Below, one piece after another: positions 46,721 to 58,903 of a stretch of DNA of 64,000 bases. The stretch lies in NCBI GenBank assembly GCA_033239525.1, contig BSYO01000009.1, positions 20,543,299 through 20,607,298 on the forward strand, in the 5' to 3' direction. The position numbers were made by a program, and so were the translations under genes. This DNA is from Nepenthes gracilis. Taxonomy: Eukaryota > Streptophyta > Magnoliopsida > Caryophyllales > Nepenthaceae. The notes under the pieces are model-generated. The model was given only the letters and a program-made list of their open reading frames with translations. It was not told the DNA's origin and searched no databases. Position 1 is the stretch's first letter. Each line of letters opens with the position of its first letter.

Positions 46721-49700
46721 GATTTAAATTAAAAACGTACAGAGATAAAATGCACTTTAAATTCGACGAACATACCTTAACTTTTTAATTTATATTATAA
46801 TTTAAATCCAAAGACGCATAATGTGTTATCACAAACAATGAAATTTCAATTAGTTCTTAAATTTTAATTTTAATTTGAATTTAAAAGTTTATTTTTAAAA
46901 TGAGGTTGACAATAAATACACCTAAGCTTCCACTAGGGATGTTATTCACACGTGTGTGTAGGGCCCAACGGTGACCTGGCAGTACGACTGGCCATCTAAT
47001 TAGAAAACTAGTCGTTTTCTCTCTCAATTAGTTTGCTGCCAATCTTCCCAATTAAAGTTGGATGGCAAATTACTATCATCCATTAAACTTCGATGACTTG
47101 AGGTTATTTTGATCAATATAAAGAATTTATACAAGTGTTCGTAGTTTAAGTTGTCAAACAGATGAAGAAAATGAAAAATAAGCGTCAATAGACAATCAAA
47201 TAAAATCATATTTAGTAAAAATATTGAAAAATTTATATAATTCTAATAAATTTTTCATTAATTAGCTCTATTCTAATAGTTAGCGAATTACTAAAGTCGT
47301 AATATTTCTAAAGCAACACACCGGAAGATCTTAATTTACTTAAATGCGATTTATGATTTTTTAATTTTGTTACCTCTATTGAAACGCTCTAAGTAGCTTA
47401 TTTGTAGAGTAGGATATTGATAATATTAAAAATAAGTTAAAATTTTTATCTTAATTGTAATTAATTAAATTGAGATAATTAAAATTAGTTAAAGTTGAGA
47501 CTAAATATGAAAAAAATTGGGTTAAAAATTAATTTTAGACCGAATTATTATGAGTTGATGAATACTTGATTGGCACCCGACGTGTGCTCTTGCGTGTTTT
47601 AAGCAGGAAGGTTGCGCCTAATAATCATTTGAGCGGAGCTCGAGCACATTTTTTTTGTGTACTCATAATTGATGCACACCTAAAAGACACTCGAGCGTAT
47701 TGAAATAGAAATCAACTCCTGACGCGCGTTTGATGTGGCGCTCATATGCCATTGTATTTTTTAAGAACATTATGATTTAGCATTTTATGTTTTAAAAATT
47801 TATCATATCCTAATTTTTGTGAAAAATTTATGTATTGCATTATAAAGAAATAAAAAAAAAAAAAAGAAACTCTACTATTTGTTAAAAAATTAAGAATATT
47901 TTTTAAAATAAAAAAATATAATGAGTATGTGAAATTGAGTAGAGTTTTTATTTATTTATACATTGAACCATTGTAAAAATAATTAGCGAATGATATATTA
48001 TGATATACCTTAATATATTATAGTGGTAAATCGTTATTTAAACTTATCATTCACGGGTATAAGCAGTATTCAACCCCATCTACATGATTATATGTATAAT
48101 GACCCACTTAGAATTTTAAATAGTCGTATAAGGTTTGTAATTATATAAAAATAAATACAACTTGGATTTTAATTATCTATTCTTTAATCGATAAAGCTCT
48201 ACTGACTCTTAATTTATAAGAAAATTATATTTAAATATAATTTATATGGCACCTTTGAATTAAGAAATTTAAAAAAAAAAACTATACATATTTGATATGA
48301 AAATTTACAATATTACATCTAAATTTGATTCATTGTTCATTTTTGTATGATTTAACAAAATAGTATGTTTTATTATAAAATTTATATGTCCTGTTTAATT
48401 TTTGACTCACTGTTACTTTTATTTTTCGTTAATTTTTTTCAAATTAGCGGTTCAAATCACTTACAAATAAGTATCATGAAAGAATAACTATTCCAAGAGT
48501 TAGGATTAGAATTATGGAATATTTGATTTTGTATTTTAGTTTTCGAATAGTAGCTTATTATATTTATGTTATTTCGGATAATAGTTTGTAATTAATGAAA
48601 TAGTTATTAGTTTATCCAGTTATAATTCTTGCGAATATAATTTACTCTGATTTTATTTAAGACATATTTCCTTATATAAGATTCGACGTCATCGTATAGT
48701 TTGTGTTTTGATATTACTTATGAATGTAGCATATTTCAGATTCTGTAATTTAGCTAATTATTTGGTCAATTAAGATAATCGACTTATAATTCACGTCCAT
48801 TAATATTTTGATTATAACTATTATTAATAGAATTATTACACTAGTTATTATTCAAATTTGATTGGAAAACGTGACAGAGCAAATTTTTAAAAACCTAAGA
48901 TTATTTTCCTAGATAAAATGATGAGAAATACTCTTATCATTATGATAAATAATAAATTTATTTAAAATATTTAATAAAATCAATGATAAAATTTAAGTTA
49001 AATATTAATATATTTATATTTATTTTTTATTTTCAAAAAAAATAAATTAGTGAAATCAGTCGATCCAAGATTTCAAAAAGTGGGTCCCCGTAGGTAGCCA
49101 ATCACTCGGTGTCAAGTTGGCAAGACATCTTTCTGATATAATGGCCCCCTAACCATTTATGTCATCTTCTCATAATATATGACCTCAAATTAAAATATTA
49201 AAAATAATCTTATATAATATAAAATAAAATTATAAATAATAAATTTAAAATAATTTAACCATCCCTCCAATACATAGAAAAAAATTTGTGCATTGAATTT
49301 CATAAACCATTAGCCTTTATAATTTAAAAAGGGCACCGAAAAAACTATTATTGTTACAAATTTTAGAATTTTATTCAATTTTTTAATTGAAAAGTACCTT
49401 TTTACCCTTACATCCTCATTAAAACCCATTACTCTATTTCCTTTTAACGGCTATAAATTTTGAAATTTCAATCAATTCTACAATGAAAATTTTTATTGAG
49501 AAAATTTTCTTTATGTATTTAGACAAAATGTTAGAACTAACATTTTCATATATAACTAAAGTTATTATTACGAAGAAGGGTCACCATGAAGATTTCATGA
49601 GAACTAAAATCTATTTTAACAAGCCATTGGATGGAAAGATGCACATACACTGCCACAAGAACATGAACAAGTGATCTAAGACTAAGTTTCAAGAGAGGCC

Positions 49701-50362
49701 AAATTTATAAGAACACCTTACTTATAAGAAGTACAATTATGAATGAACTATCAACTGATATATAACGATATTGAAAACTCGATACTAAAAAAAATATATT
49801 TTAATATGTGATTATATCACAGATCGTCCATTTTTTCTCTCTTATTAAATACGAGTTTTAAATATATATGAAAGTATAAATTATCCAAGAAAACTAAATT
49901 GGCTTGCTTTGTATATTACAAAGCATGCATGAATCAAAATTTTTGGGATATTTTTTAATGGCCTAGAAAAATATTAAAATTATTTTTAATAGATTTTACT
50001 AAAAGTCTACAAATATATAAACAAATGATTAAATATAATCTAATTTTAACTTGTGGTCATGAGAAAGAAGACCTTCCGTCCAGGTTACCTAATACTGATA
50101 AGTATTATCTGATTCAGTTAATACCAATACACTTTATAACAATTTGACCGCAGTTAATATTGATATTTTTTATCTGTAGTTACAACCTAATTTACATGTA
50201 CTTGGTATAAGGTCCGCTGGTAAAATCATAGCATAGTAATGCCGGTGGAATATTCATTCATTAGCCATATATTTGTAATTACCATATTTAGGATTTAACA
50301 TTAACTACCCTTGAAAATCAGGATTGTGCTAATCATGTAATCCTCTATGTGATGAAAGGCAC
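46721..50362. other. AT-rich intergenic DNA
   Basis: About 3.6 kb with no supportable gene. Only short frames (for example 47209-47024 on the minus strand and 49483-49674) without recognisable content. Confidence 0.6.
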
Positions 50363-50634
50363 TCTCAATTGAGGAGCAAGGAGCATTTCAGCAAGATTCG
50401 ACAAGTAAATGTTGTCATGTCACATTCGTTGTTGCATCATGCCCATGATCGTACTCAACAGAACATGAAGAAATGTACAGAATCTAGGCCAAAAGAGGTC
50501 TCAATTGAGGGGCAAGGAGCATTTCAGCAAGATTTGGCAAGTAAATGCTGTCATGTCGCATTCGTTAGTGCATCATGCCTATGATCGTACTCAATAGAAT
50601 ATGAAAAAATGTACAGAATCTGGGCCGAAAGAGG
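50363..50634 (+). repeat. Two tandem copies of a 136-bp unit
   Basis: Copy 1 starts TCTCAATTGAGGAGCAAGG at 50363 and copy 2 TCTCAATTGAGGGGCAAGG at 50499. They share GAGCATTTCAGCAAGATT, TCATGCC(C/T)ATGATCGTAC and ATGTACAGAATCT. Divergence is roughly 10 percent by eye. The DNA is not recognised as a known element; it lies just beyond the last recognised exon of the DnaJ pseudogene. Confidence 0.85.
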
Positions 50635-51026
50635 TCTCGAATGTTTCCCAATGTTAGCCAAACTGGTATACCAATGTTGTAGGTGACTTTCCTTCCAATG
50701 AAACAGCCAAAACAAAAACCAACAAGGGTCAAAGAATTGGTACATGGGCAAGTATATACAGCTGCAACATGAATAGTCACTTGCTGCTTTATTTAAGAAG
50801 ACATCAGATGTGTAGCAAATTAGATCAGGGCTTGTGCTTTGAAACTTAGAAATTATTGAATTTGGCAAATGGAGAACAAAAGCAGGTTTGTATACAACAT
50901 TATGTATCAAAGAAGAGAAAGAGTAGGGCCTATAAAATGAGAAAGTAAAGTAAAGCTCAACAAAAGTCACAGCATATCAAGTAAAGAGAGTGAAGGAAAA
51001 AGTTTAGGTGTTTTACTGAATCAAAC

Positions 51027-51245
51027 CTCATATGCAGCAGCAATATCTCTGAATTTGTTCTCAGCTTACTCTCTGCGTTCAGTGTTCTTATATGGGTGGT
51101 GGCACTGCAAAGCAACTTTCTTATAGGCAAGTTTTATATCTATGACAGATGCGGGTTTTGAAACTCCAAGAACAATGTAAAAATTCTTTAATGAGATTTA
51201 GACTTTAATTTTCAATATCTTCATTATCGCGTTCTTTACTAAATC
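51027..51245 (-). pseudogene. J-domain exon of the P58IPK-like pseudogene
   Basis: The frame reads, with interruptions, AIMKILKIKV-stop-ISLKNFYIV, LGVSKPASVIDIKLAYKK, VALQCHHPYKNTERRE-stop and AENKFRDIAAAYE, then a GTTTGA donor. It aligns with the J domain (WYKILGVSKTAS, IKRAYKKLALQWHPDKN, EAEAKFREIAAAYE). The catalytic His-Pro-Asp has become His-His-Pro-Tyr, and two codons are stops. Confidence 0.8.
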
Positions 51246-52083
51246 GACATAAAGAGATATAAATTGGCATACCTGAATCCATAAATATAAGGCTTCTATT
51301 GCCTGAAAATTCTGTAAAGTCACATTGCTTAGAATTGATTCTTGTCTTGAAGAATCAGAAATAACTTCTCTTCCTTTCTCTTTGTTTTGTCAAAATATAA
51401 TTTTGATGGCATAACATAATAATAGGAATATAATGCCATTAATAAATAAAAATTACCATTTCTAAATTATCAAAATACTCATCTTTTCCGTCAAAAGATG
51501 AGTCTTGAATGGGCATATCTATTAAAATGATATAACTTATCTATTAATTAATAAATAATTAATACATCCAATGATTAATATAGAATTGTAACATTTATCA
51601 ATTTAATAAATAAAACATGTATTATTTCATGTGAAATATTTCTTACACTTTGTACCGGTCCTTGCGTTTGCTCAACTTCAAGGCTTTCTCAGCCGTCATC
51701 AAAGCTTCTCAGATGTTCATATCCTGTGCACATAGGAAAAATTTCACTCCATGCTCCACAGCAAGTGCAACGGCAAACGTCAGAGCAAGGGACGCTGTAT
51801 GGAAAGAAAGAAATAATGATGCAGGGAATAACACCACAACCCAAAATAGTTTCACTACACATTAGAAAAGCACCAGATAAATCAGTATCTAGAGTCTTTT
51901 CACTGTATTAAAATGCTAGTAGACAATATTGACGACTTGCTCATCAACTACACCATTACAGCAAAGACTTATACGGCAAGTTGCAATCAAAGCAATAGCT
52001 CAATGCATAGGACTTCTTATGTTCGGGCTATAAGGTCTGTCAAATGTATGCAGCCTTAAACCGGCATAATTTTATTTGGATTG
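51246..52083. other. Pseudogene intron, part left of the LTR element
   Basis: Intron remnant of the P58IPK-like pseudogene between its J-domain exon and the LTR insertion. It is AT-rich with no further coding traces that I can support; frames at 51650-51911 are short and unrecognised. Confidence 0.45.
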
Positions 52084-52088
52084 ACAGT

Positions 52089-53178
52089 TGTTGCATCCCG
52101 GATCCTCGGTTGTCGTATGGATTAGGGATCCTTCGGATTCCTAACCGTTCTGAAGCGTTCGCAGAAGGGTTCGATCTCCGTCTCTATTAACCAGAGGCCT
52201 ACACAACTCAACTAACAAACAAGAGGTCAAAAGTCGACGGAGGGCTGTCCCCCGCCGACACTCCGACGCTCAAATCAGAAACCTTCCGCAATAAACAGAA
52301 GAAATCATGCTTAAGATGCGGAAATGAGGGAAGTGCGTGAGAGTGATGTATTTGGAGGCTTGAGCTCCATGAATGCGCCCACGAAAGACGGCTTATCGGT
52401 GCGCCCGTGGAGGGTGGCTTAGGTGATGTCCCCTCTTGGGAGTGCACCCGCAGAGGGCGGAGCGGCATGTCCGTGGACCTCGATGGCACTCAGAGACTTG
52501 GCGAAGCAGGCTGGGGCAAACGTGGATCCTGTGTGGCGTCCATCTGGGCTGCTAATCACCGAATAACCCATAAGGGCCTGACGACCTGAACAGGCGGCCT
52601 GATTGCTAAAACTACTGGACGGCTTGGAGATTGGATGGAGCTCCGCAAAGACAGTGGATGCAGGTATCAAGCTCTGTTTCCCAAAAATGGGAAACAGAGG
52701 AATCGTGCACCGCTGCAGAAAGCGCCTATGCTCTGTTTTTCCAGTGGCGAGAGTGGAGGAGCCTGACGCCATAGACAGAGAGGGCCTCGTGCCCTGTTTG
52801 GCTCACGAGCGGCCGAAAGGGACAGGCTTCCACTCGTATCGAGTTTTACTCTGTGTCTTGACTGAAACAAGAATGAACAGAGAGAGAGAGGCGCCCCTTG
52901 GCCAGAGAGCTCGGAGCTCTGCAGAAAATGAAGAATGAAGGCTGCTTGGCAAGGAAAATGGTCGCCCCTGTTGGGCAGACTTTCTGCCTTGGGCTTCCCC
53001 CTTTTGCCGTTCCATTTTTCCCTATTTATTGAGGAAATTGATGAAAATTTTCACTCCAAGTAAATTCCAATTTCCCGCCAAAGGAAATTTTCCCGCTAAA
53101 ACGAAATGTTTCCCACTAAGAGGAAGCTTCCTGGATAAGGTTCGGGTTTTGGGTTGGCCCGCGATACCAGACCCAACA
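52089..53178 (-). repeat. 3' LTR of the coding-free element (1090 bp)
   Basis: Plus-strand ends TGTTGCATCCCGG and GACCCAACA. Matches 56538-57853 closely on both sides of a roughly 230-bp length difference. Hairpin block at about 52205-52277; a possible minus-strand promoter AATAAATAGGG near 53022. Confidence 0.88.
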
Positions 53179-53197
53179 CTAGCCCCCATGCCGAGTG
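53179..53197 (-). other. Polypurine tract of the coding-free element
   Basis: On the minus strand, CTCGGCATGGGGGCTAG directly precedes TGTTGGGT, the LTR start. The ATGGGGG(G)CTAG core is shared with the Tat element. Confidence 0.8.
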
Positions 53198-53479
53198 GTT
53201 CAAAATTTTAACCCTCGGCATGTGATGATGGGAAGTCGCCGTGCCGGTCGTTACGCGTATTTCTTTCCCGAACATCTTCTAAATTGCCATTTTGCTGGGT
53301 ACCCCTAGTGTAGTGGCAACTTCTGCAGGGAATCGTGACGTCTCAATGGCGGGGCTCCTAACTTCCAGAAGGAAGGCAGGTCTTTTGTAAGGAGGGCCTT
53401 CCTTAGCTCGGGGATGAAGGACTGAGAACTTCGCCACTGAGGACGGATAGCCTCTCGCAAGATGGAGCACTGAAAACCT

Positions 53480-54330
53480 CGATGCTGGAGAGAGGAGGAC
53501 AAAGGACCTCCTGGTAGGATGGAGGGATGAGAACCTCCATGCTGAGAATCGGAGGCAGCGCCTCGATGCTGAGGAGCGGAGGCTGCGCCTCGACGCCAAA
53601 AAGAGAGGAGTTCTGAGGACCTCCTGTCAGGACGGAGGGATGAACGTCTTCGTGTTGGCGAGAGGAGGACCAAGGACCTCCTGGCAGAACGGAGGGCTGA
53701 GAGCCCCATGCTTGAGAGCAGAGGGCTGAGAGCCTCATCACTAGAGGAGCGAAGGCTGAGCCTCAGCGCTAAAGAGAGATGAGGGTTGAGGGCCTCCTGG
53801 CAGAACGGAGGAATGGGCATCTCCGTGCTGAGGAGCGGAGGCTACGCCTCGACACTAAAGATAGAGGAGGGCTGAGAACCTCCTGGCAGGACGGATGAAT
53901 GAACATCTTCGTACTAAGGAGCGGAGACTGCGCCTCAACGCTGAAGAGAGAGGAGGGATGACGACCTCCTTGCAGGACGGAGGAATGGACATCTCCGTGC
54001 TGAGAAGCGGAGGCCACACCTCGACGCTAAAGAGAGAGGAGGGCTGACGACCTCCTGGCAGGATGGTGGAATGGACATCTCCGTGCTGAGGAGAGGAGGC
54101 TATGCCTCGCCGCTGAAGAGCAGAGGCCGCGCCTCGAAGCTAAAAAGAGAGGGCTGACGACCTCCTGGCAGGACGAAGAAATGGACATCTCCGTGCTAAA
54201 GAGCGGAAGCCGCGCCTCAACGCTGAAGAGCGGAGGCCGCGCCTCAACGCTAAAGAGAGAAGAGGACTGACGACCTCCTAGTAGGACAGATGAATGGACA
54301 TCTCCGTTCTGAGGAGCAAAGCTACTTTCA
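53480..54330. repeat. Tandem array, about 9 units of about 86 bp with nested sub-repeats
   Basis: Each unit contains CGACCTCCTGGCAGGACGGA, then GAATGGACATCTCCGTGCTG, then GAGCGGAGGC(C/T)GCGCCTC and AACGCTAAAGAGAGAGGA. Some units duplicate the GAGCGG...GCTAAA part, which gives period jumps of about 27 bp. Minus-strand frames across it (for example 54377-54027) yield repetitive Ser/Arg peptides that are not proteins. Confidence 0.85.
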
Positions 54331-56516
54331 CCCTTTAGTCGCGAGCCAACTCTGTGGCAGCAGGTCGCCGAGCTCACTTTGCAATTACTGAGGTGCTTTT
54401 AGGGTCAGGAGCGGGGTAGCTGTCTCGACCGAGCACTGTCTGAGTCCGAAGCGAGATCCCTAGAGCTCTTCGAGGGCCCAGGCATGGGCTGTGAGTCTAA
54501 TCTCGTCGCTTGAGGACGTGCTTTGGGAGAACTGGTGGTGGCTCACTGATCTACTGAACACGTGCGCCTGACTGAGTAGAGAGATAGGGGCCATGCTCTG
54601 CCTCTATTGGCAAAACACGGATGCTGCTGTGGTTGCCCGGACAGTGTTGCATGAATTATCATAGGATCCCTTTTTGATTTTGCGGCACTGAAGACCCCTC
54701 GAGGGCTGAAAGAATCGTCAAGCCCGTGGAGGCCAGCAAGGCACCTGCCGGAGAAAGGGCCTTATGGCATATCTTTGTCTGCTTTAGTCGGGTGGCCATC
54801 CTTCCGTGGCCGGGAGAGGCTAACAGGTTTGTCACTTCTCTCCTCTCTTTTGGAGCTTCTGAGCACATGTGATTCCTTTTAGTTCTGCCACCTGTACTTT
54901 AATGGCTAAGCTGTGAAGTTATTGTCGCCAAGACCCCAATCCAGCGCCTTTTTGCGCTATACTCGTCATTCGTCAGAGGATGTCGTCACATCTCACGCGT
55001 TTAGTGGGAAGCTCGGTCCAATAAGGTGGACGTCATCGCAAGTCCCGTGGAGTCACACTAAGGGTCAGCAGGGTTTTCAAGCCACAGCAGCCGGACTCTA
55101 GGTCCAGGCCTTTGCACGGTTTGGCCATGTTCAGGGTGTCGTCGCTTTCGTGCGTATGGTCCTAGCTTGCGACCATCGTAGACTGAGAGTACTCTCTTCT
55201 TCGTGAGAAGGTCGCCGCACGCTTTCAATTTTTGCTCCCTAAGGTTTTGGAGGCCGTAAGTTGGGAAGCTTCAAAAGCCCCCAGGCCTGATGTTTGGACC
55301 GCCTCGGTCAGTTGGTTCAAGACCATGATTCTCTGGGCAGCACGGGCCCTACGGCACGGGGCCGCGATTTGGTGGTGACCGCTTTCAGGTCGCTTGACGC
55401 AAAGCCAAATTCGTGGGCCACTTAGGACCCTTTCGACACAGAGTCAAAGTCCACATTGTGGCCGCTTTCAAGCCGCTTGACTCATGGTTGAGGCTCAGAT
55501 GAGACCGCTAATGGACCACTTGGCGAGAGGCCAAGGTTTCTGGGCCGCTTCAGGCCACTCGATGACGGGTCAAGATTTTGAGGTGGCCGTTCATGGGCCG
55601 CTTGGCACGGTGCCAAGGCCTCGTTTTACGGACGGACGATAGTCCTCCCGACTTAGGAGCAGTCTAGGTCGCGTAATTTTATGCAGCGTTATGTAGTCAT
55701 TCGTATGAACAGATAATACCATTACTCTTTTAATGGAAACGTGATTCGAGCAGGCAGTGCAATGCATGCAAGACTTACCGGGTTCGGCGTTGGAACTGTT
55801 GTAGGAGTTCGTCGGCGAGCGACATGCTATGCTCTCGGGACCTGTCTAAGGCTCCGAGTGCACGGTCTACGTGTACCGCTTCGAAGGGTCGTCGGAGCAC
55901 TCTATTAGGCGCATCGGCCAGTGGCCCCTGTGCTCCGAGGGATTTGATCTTTTGCCCGGGTTGACCGAGCAGCGCACGGCAAATCCTTCGATAATATTGG
56001 CCTTCTTTGGTTGCCAGGGAGTTGAGGGGCGAAGCCCCCAGCGTTACACCTTCATGCAGGTGTGAATGGTCTGGGGAACATGGATCCAGTATATCCTGCT
56101 AGACAGCGAGTGCTTGTATGCTCGGGGTCGATTGTCCGTCCGCATGGCTACCCGTAAAGGGGGTCGTCACCATGGGCGACTTTGTCTCCGACTGATATAG
56201 TGGCTCGCATATGTGATGCTGATATCCCTTGACCATCTTGGAGTTAGAGGACGGATCCCCCAAGAGTGGCTAACCGATCAGGGGTCATCGTGGCGGGCGA
56301 CTTCATTCCTATCGAGGAAATACCTCTCTCTCGGGGTGTCGATCTTCTCCACCCGTCCTGTAATGAAGGGACAGAGCCCCTAGGCATGGCTACCCAGTGA
56401 GGGATCGTCGCCATGGGAGGCTATGGTTCGAGCCATAGCGCTGGCTGAAACTCGAGTGTTGTCCGTCTTCATGTGAGGGATTGAGTATTGAGGGGAGACA
56501 CTAGACTTTTAGTTGT
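54331..56516. other. Rest of the coding-free element interior
   Basis: Non-coding, GC-richer than the host DNA. Two weaker repetitive zones are visible: about 55360-55620 (variants of GGCCGCTT...CCGCTTGAC) and about 56110-56430 (three spaced units with GGCTACC, GTCGTCACCATGGGCGAC-like text). No protein family recognised in any frame. Confidence 0.6.
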
Positions 56517-56536
56517 GCTTCCCAAAGACAACGCCA
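56517..56536 (-). other. Primer-binding site of the coding-free element
   Basis: One base inside the 5' LTR, the minus strand reads TGGCGTTGTCTTTGGGAAGC. It agrees with the Tat primer site at 15 of 20 positions, with the same 1-bp offset. Confidence 0.7.
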
Positions 56537-56537
56537 A

Positions 56538-57853
56538 TGTTGCATTTCAGGTCATCGGCTGTCGTATGAATTAGGACGTTTTCGGATTCCTAGCCGTTCT
56601 GAAGCGTTCATCAAAGAGTCCGGTCTCCACCTCTGTTAACCTAAGGCCTGCACAACACAACTAATAAATAAGAGGTCAAAAACTGACGGGAGGTTGTCCC
56701 CCGCCGACACTCCGACGCTCAAGTCAAAAACCTTCCGCAATAAACAAAGGAAAGCATGCTTAAGATGCGGAAATGAGGGGAGTGCGTGAGAGGGATGTAT
56801 TTGGAGGCTTGAGCTCCATGAATATGCCTGCGGAGGGCAGCTAATCGGTGCGCTCACGGAGGGCAGCTTAGGTGATGTCCCATCTTGGGAGTGCGCCTGC
56901 GGAGGGCGGAGCGACATATCCATGGACCTCAATGGCACTCGGAGACTTGGCGAAGCAGGCTGGGGCTAACGTGGATCCTGTGCGGCATCCGTCTGGGCCA
57001 CTAATCACGAAAGAACCCATAAGGGCCCGACGGCCTGAACAGGCGGCCTGATTGCTGAAGCTTCTGGACGGCTTGGAGATTTGATGGAGCGTACTAAATG
57101 TAGATCCTGTGTGACGTCCACCAGAATTGTATTCCCGGACAGTTAATCACGGAAGAGCTCGCGGGAACTTGACGGGTTGTACAGAACGGCCTGACCATAG
57201 AAGACGCTGGACGGTTTCCTCTTGGGAAGCTCCATACCGCATTCTGCCAAAGCTCTGATGCCAACTGCTTTTCAGGGAATCCCTTTCCTTTTCTGCCTGA
57301 GGGGGAAGAGCGAGCTCCACAAAGACAGTGGATGCGAGTATCAAGCTCTGTTTCCCAAAAATGGGAAACAGAGGAACCGTGCGCCGCCGCCGAAAGCGCT
57401 TGTACTTTGTTTTGCCAGTGGCGAGAGTGGAGGAGCCTGACGACATAGACGGAGAGGACCTCGTGACCTGTTTGGCTCACGAGTGGCTGAAAGGGACCGG
57501 CTTCCACTCGTATTGAGTTTTTGCTCTGTCTTGACTGAAACAGGAATGGAGAGAGAGAGAGAAAGGCGCCCCTTGGCCAGAGAGCTTGGAGCTCTGCAGA
57601 AAATGAAGAATGAAGGCTGCCTGGCAAGGAAAATGGCCGCCCCTGTTGGGCAGACTTTCTGCCTTGGGCTTCCCCCTTTTGTCGTTCCATTTTTCCCTAT
57701 TTATTGAAGAAATGGATGAAAATTTTCACTCCAAGCGAATTCCAATTTCCCGCCAAATGAAATTTTCCCGCTAAAATGAAATGTTTCCCGCCAAGAGGAA
57801 GCTTCCTGGACAAGGTTCGGGTTTTGGGTCGGCCCGCGATACCGGACCCAACA
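56538..57853 (-). repeat. 5' LTR of the coding-free element (1316 bp)
   Basis: Longer than its partner because it holds two diverged copies of a 130-bp unit (starting GTGGATCCTG at 56971 and GTAGATCCTG at 57101), whereas 52089-53178 has one. Hairpin block at about 56652-56727. Confidence 0.88.
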
Positions 57854-57858
57854 ACACT

Positions 57859-58842
57859 AGTCCAAAGCTACTAGGCCACCAGCTAAAAGGGGTAAACCGT
57901 AAGAAATGGATATATAAAATCTTCAATCACATCCGACTTGACGCATTTTCTATTTAAGCCATTCACATAGCATGCATTCCAAGATAATACACATGCATCA
58001 GCAGGGTTTAAGAGTGAGCTATAGCAGGGTTGAAAGTGCCATGAAGTGGAGCCAACCAATCCACTGATACTGAGCTATGCCAAATTGCCAACTGATTTTT
58101 TTATGTTTCATTCCTGCAGGACTTGCAGCCGTCCAGCAGATGACCTGCAGCTTACCTCTGTACCTATGGTTGTCCCACGACTGTTCTCTGGACCTGTGTC
58201 TGACCGTCAATTCTGCTGCTGTAACTCTTACTTGGTTAAAATGTTAACAGAATGCAGTTAATTCAGATTGTATTCTGTTAAGGAGTATTCAAGTATAAGT
58301 TGCTGCCGCACTACATTAATTACTTTCCTTTGCTGTCCTCTATTAATCACAAATCTCAAATCTAAGCCGGTCTGCCTCTTCTTTTCTTGTAATAAAGTGG
58401 ATGATCTTGCCTACCTCATTACAAAAAGAGCCCAATGTCATGTGACAATGTGGAAAGATCTGACAAAAGATAGAACAGAATACAAAGGAATACTTACTAA
58501 AAATACTAGAAATTGGAAGGGAATAAAAGCCACAAAAATTGGCCCCACATACCCAACAGCAAACCCAAAATAACAAGCTTCCACAGTTGACTTCTCTTTT
58601 AGAGTGGTAAGTCTCCCACTGCTGAAACTTTTGGTATTTCTAGGACACGCACAATTTGTATTCCTCTAGCTAGCATCATTAAGCTAGGTCCTGATTTACA
58701 TGAATACGTCCAGCAGTTCCTAAATGGGAGAATTAAATTTGTAGAAGCAAGAAGAATAACTATATAACCATCGTAGAAGTCTATAATAATGTATCCAACG
58801 GTCAATCAAGTAAGAAAATAACGCTGGGGCAACAGTTCAAAC
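57859..58842. other. Pseudogene intron, part right of the LTR element
   Basis: Continuation of the same intron on the other side of the LTR insertion. Frames such as 58268-58573 are unrecognised and show no P58IPK similarity. Confidence 0.45.
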
Positions 58843-58903
58843 CTGAGGCGATTTTTGACCTGCAGCTTTCAAATCTTCGACCGCTCCTTCCCAATCTTGC
58901 TGT
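58843..58903 (-). pseudogene. DWEGAVEDL exon of the P58IPK-like pseudogene
   Basis: Minus-strand codons read QQDWEGAVEDLKAAGQKSPQ, almost unchanged from the P58IPK TPR region, followed by a CAG/GTTTGA donor. Upstream, a TTTAGTAG acceptor-like end is present. Coding similarity just beyond, near 59075-58985, is much weaker. Confidence 0.8.

Larger units (their letters stand above)
52089..57853 (-). mobile_element. Coding-free LTR retrotransposon (LARD-like) in a pseudogene intron
   Basis: 5,765 bp with LTRs at 56538-57853 (5', 1316 bp) and 52089-53178 (3', 1090 bp), TG...CA ends, and flanking repeats ACAGT (52084-52088) and ACACT (57854-57858) that differ at one base. The 3.4-kb interior has a primer site and polypurine tract but no gag, protease, RT, RNase H or integrase in any frame; it is filled with tandem repeats. 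It is therefore non-autonomous and must have been copied by enzymes of another element. LTR termini, primer site offset and polypurine tract match the Tat element at 24463-35111, the likely donor class. LARD (large retrotransposon derivative) is the nearest named category. Confidence 0.85.

Noticed and set aside
53279..54377. Overlapping Ser/Arg-rich minus-strand frames
   Set aside because: They arise from the 86-bp tandem repeat in the coding-free element and share no protein motif.
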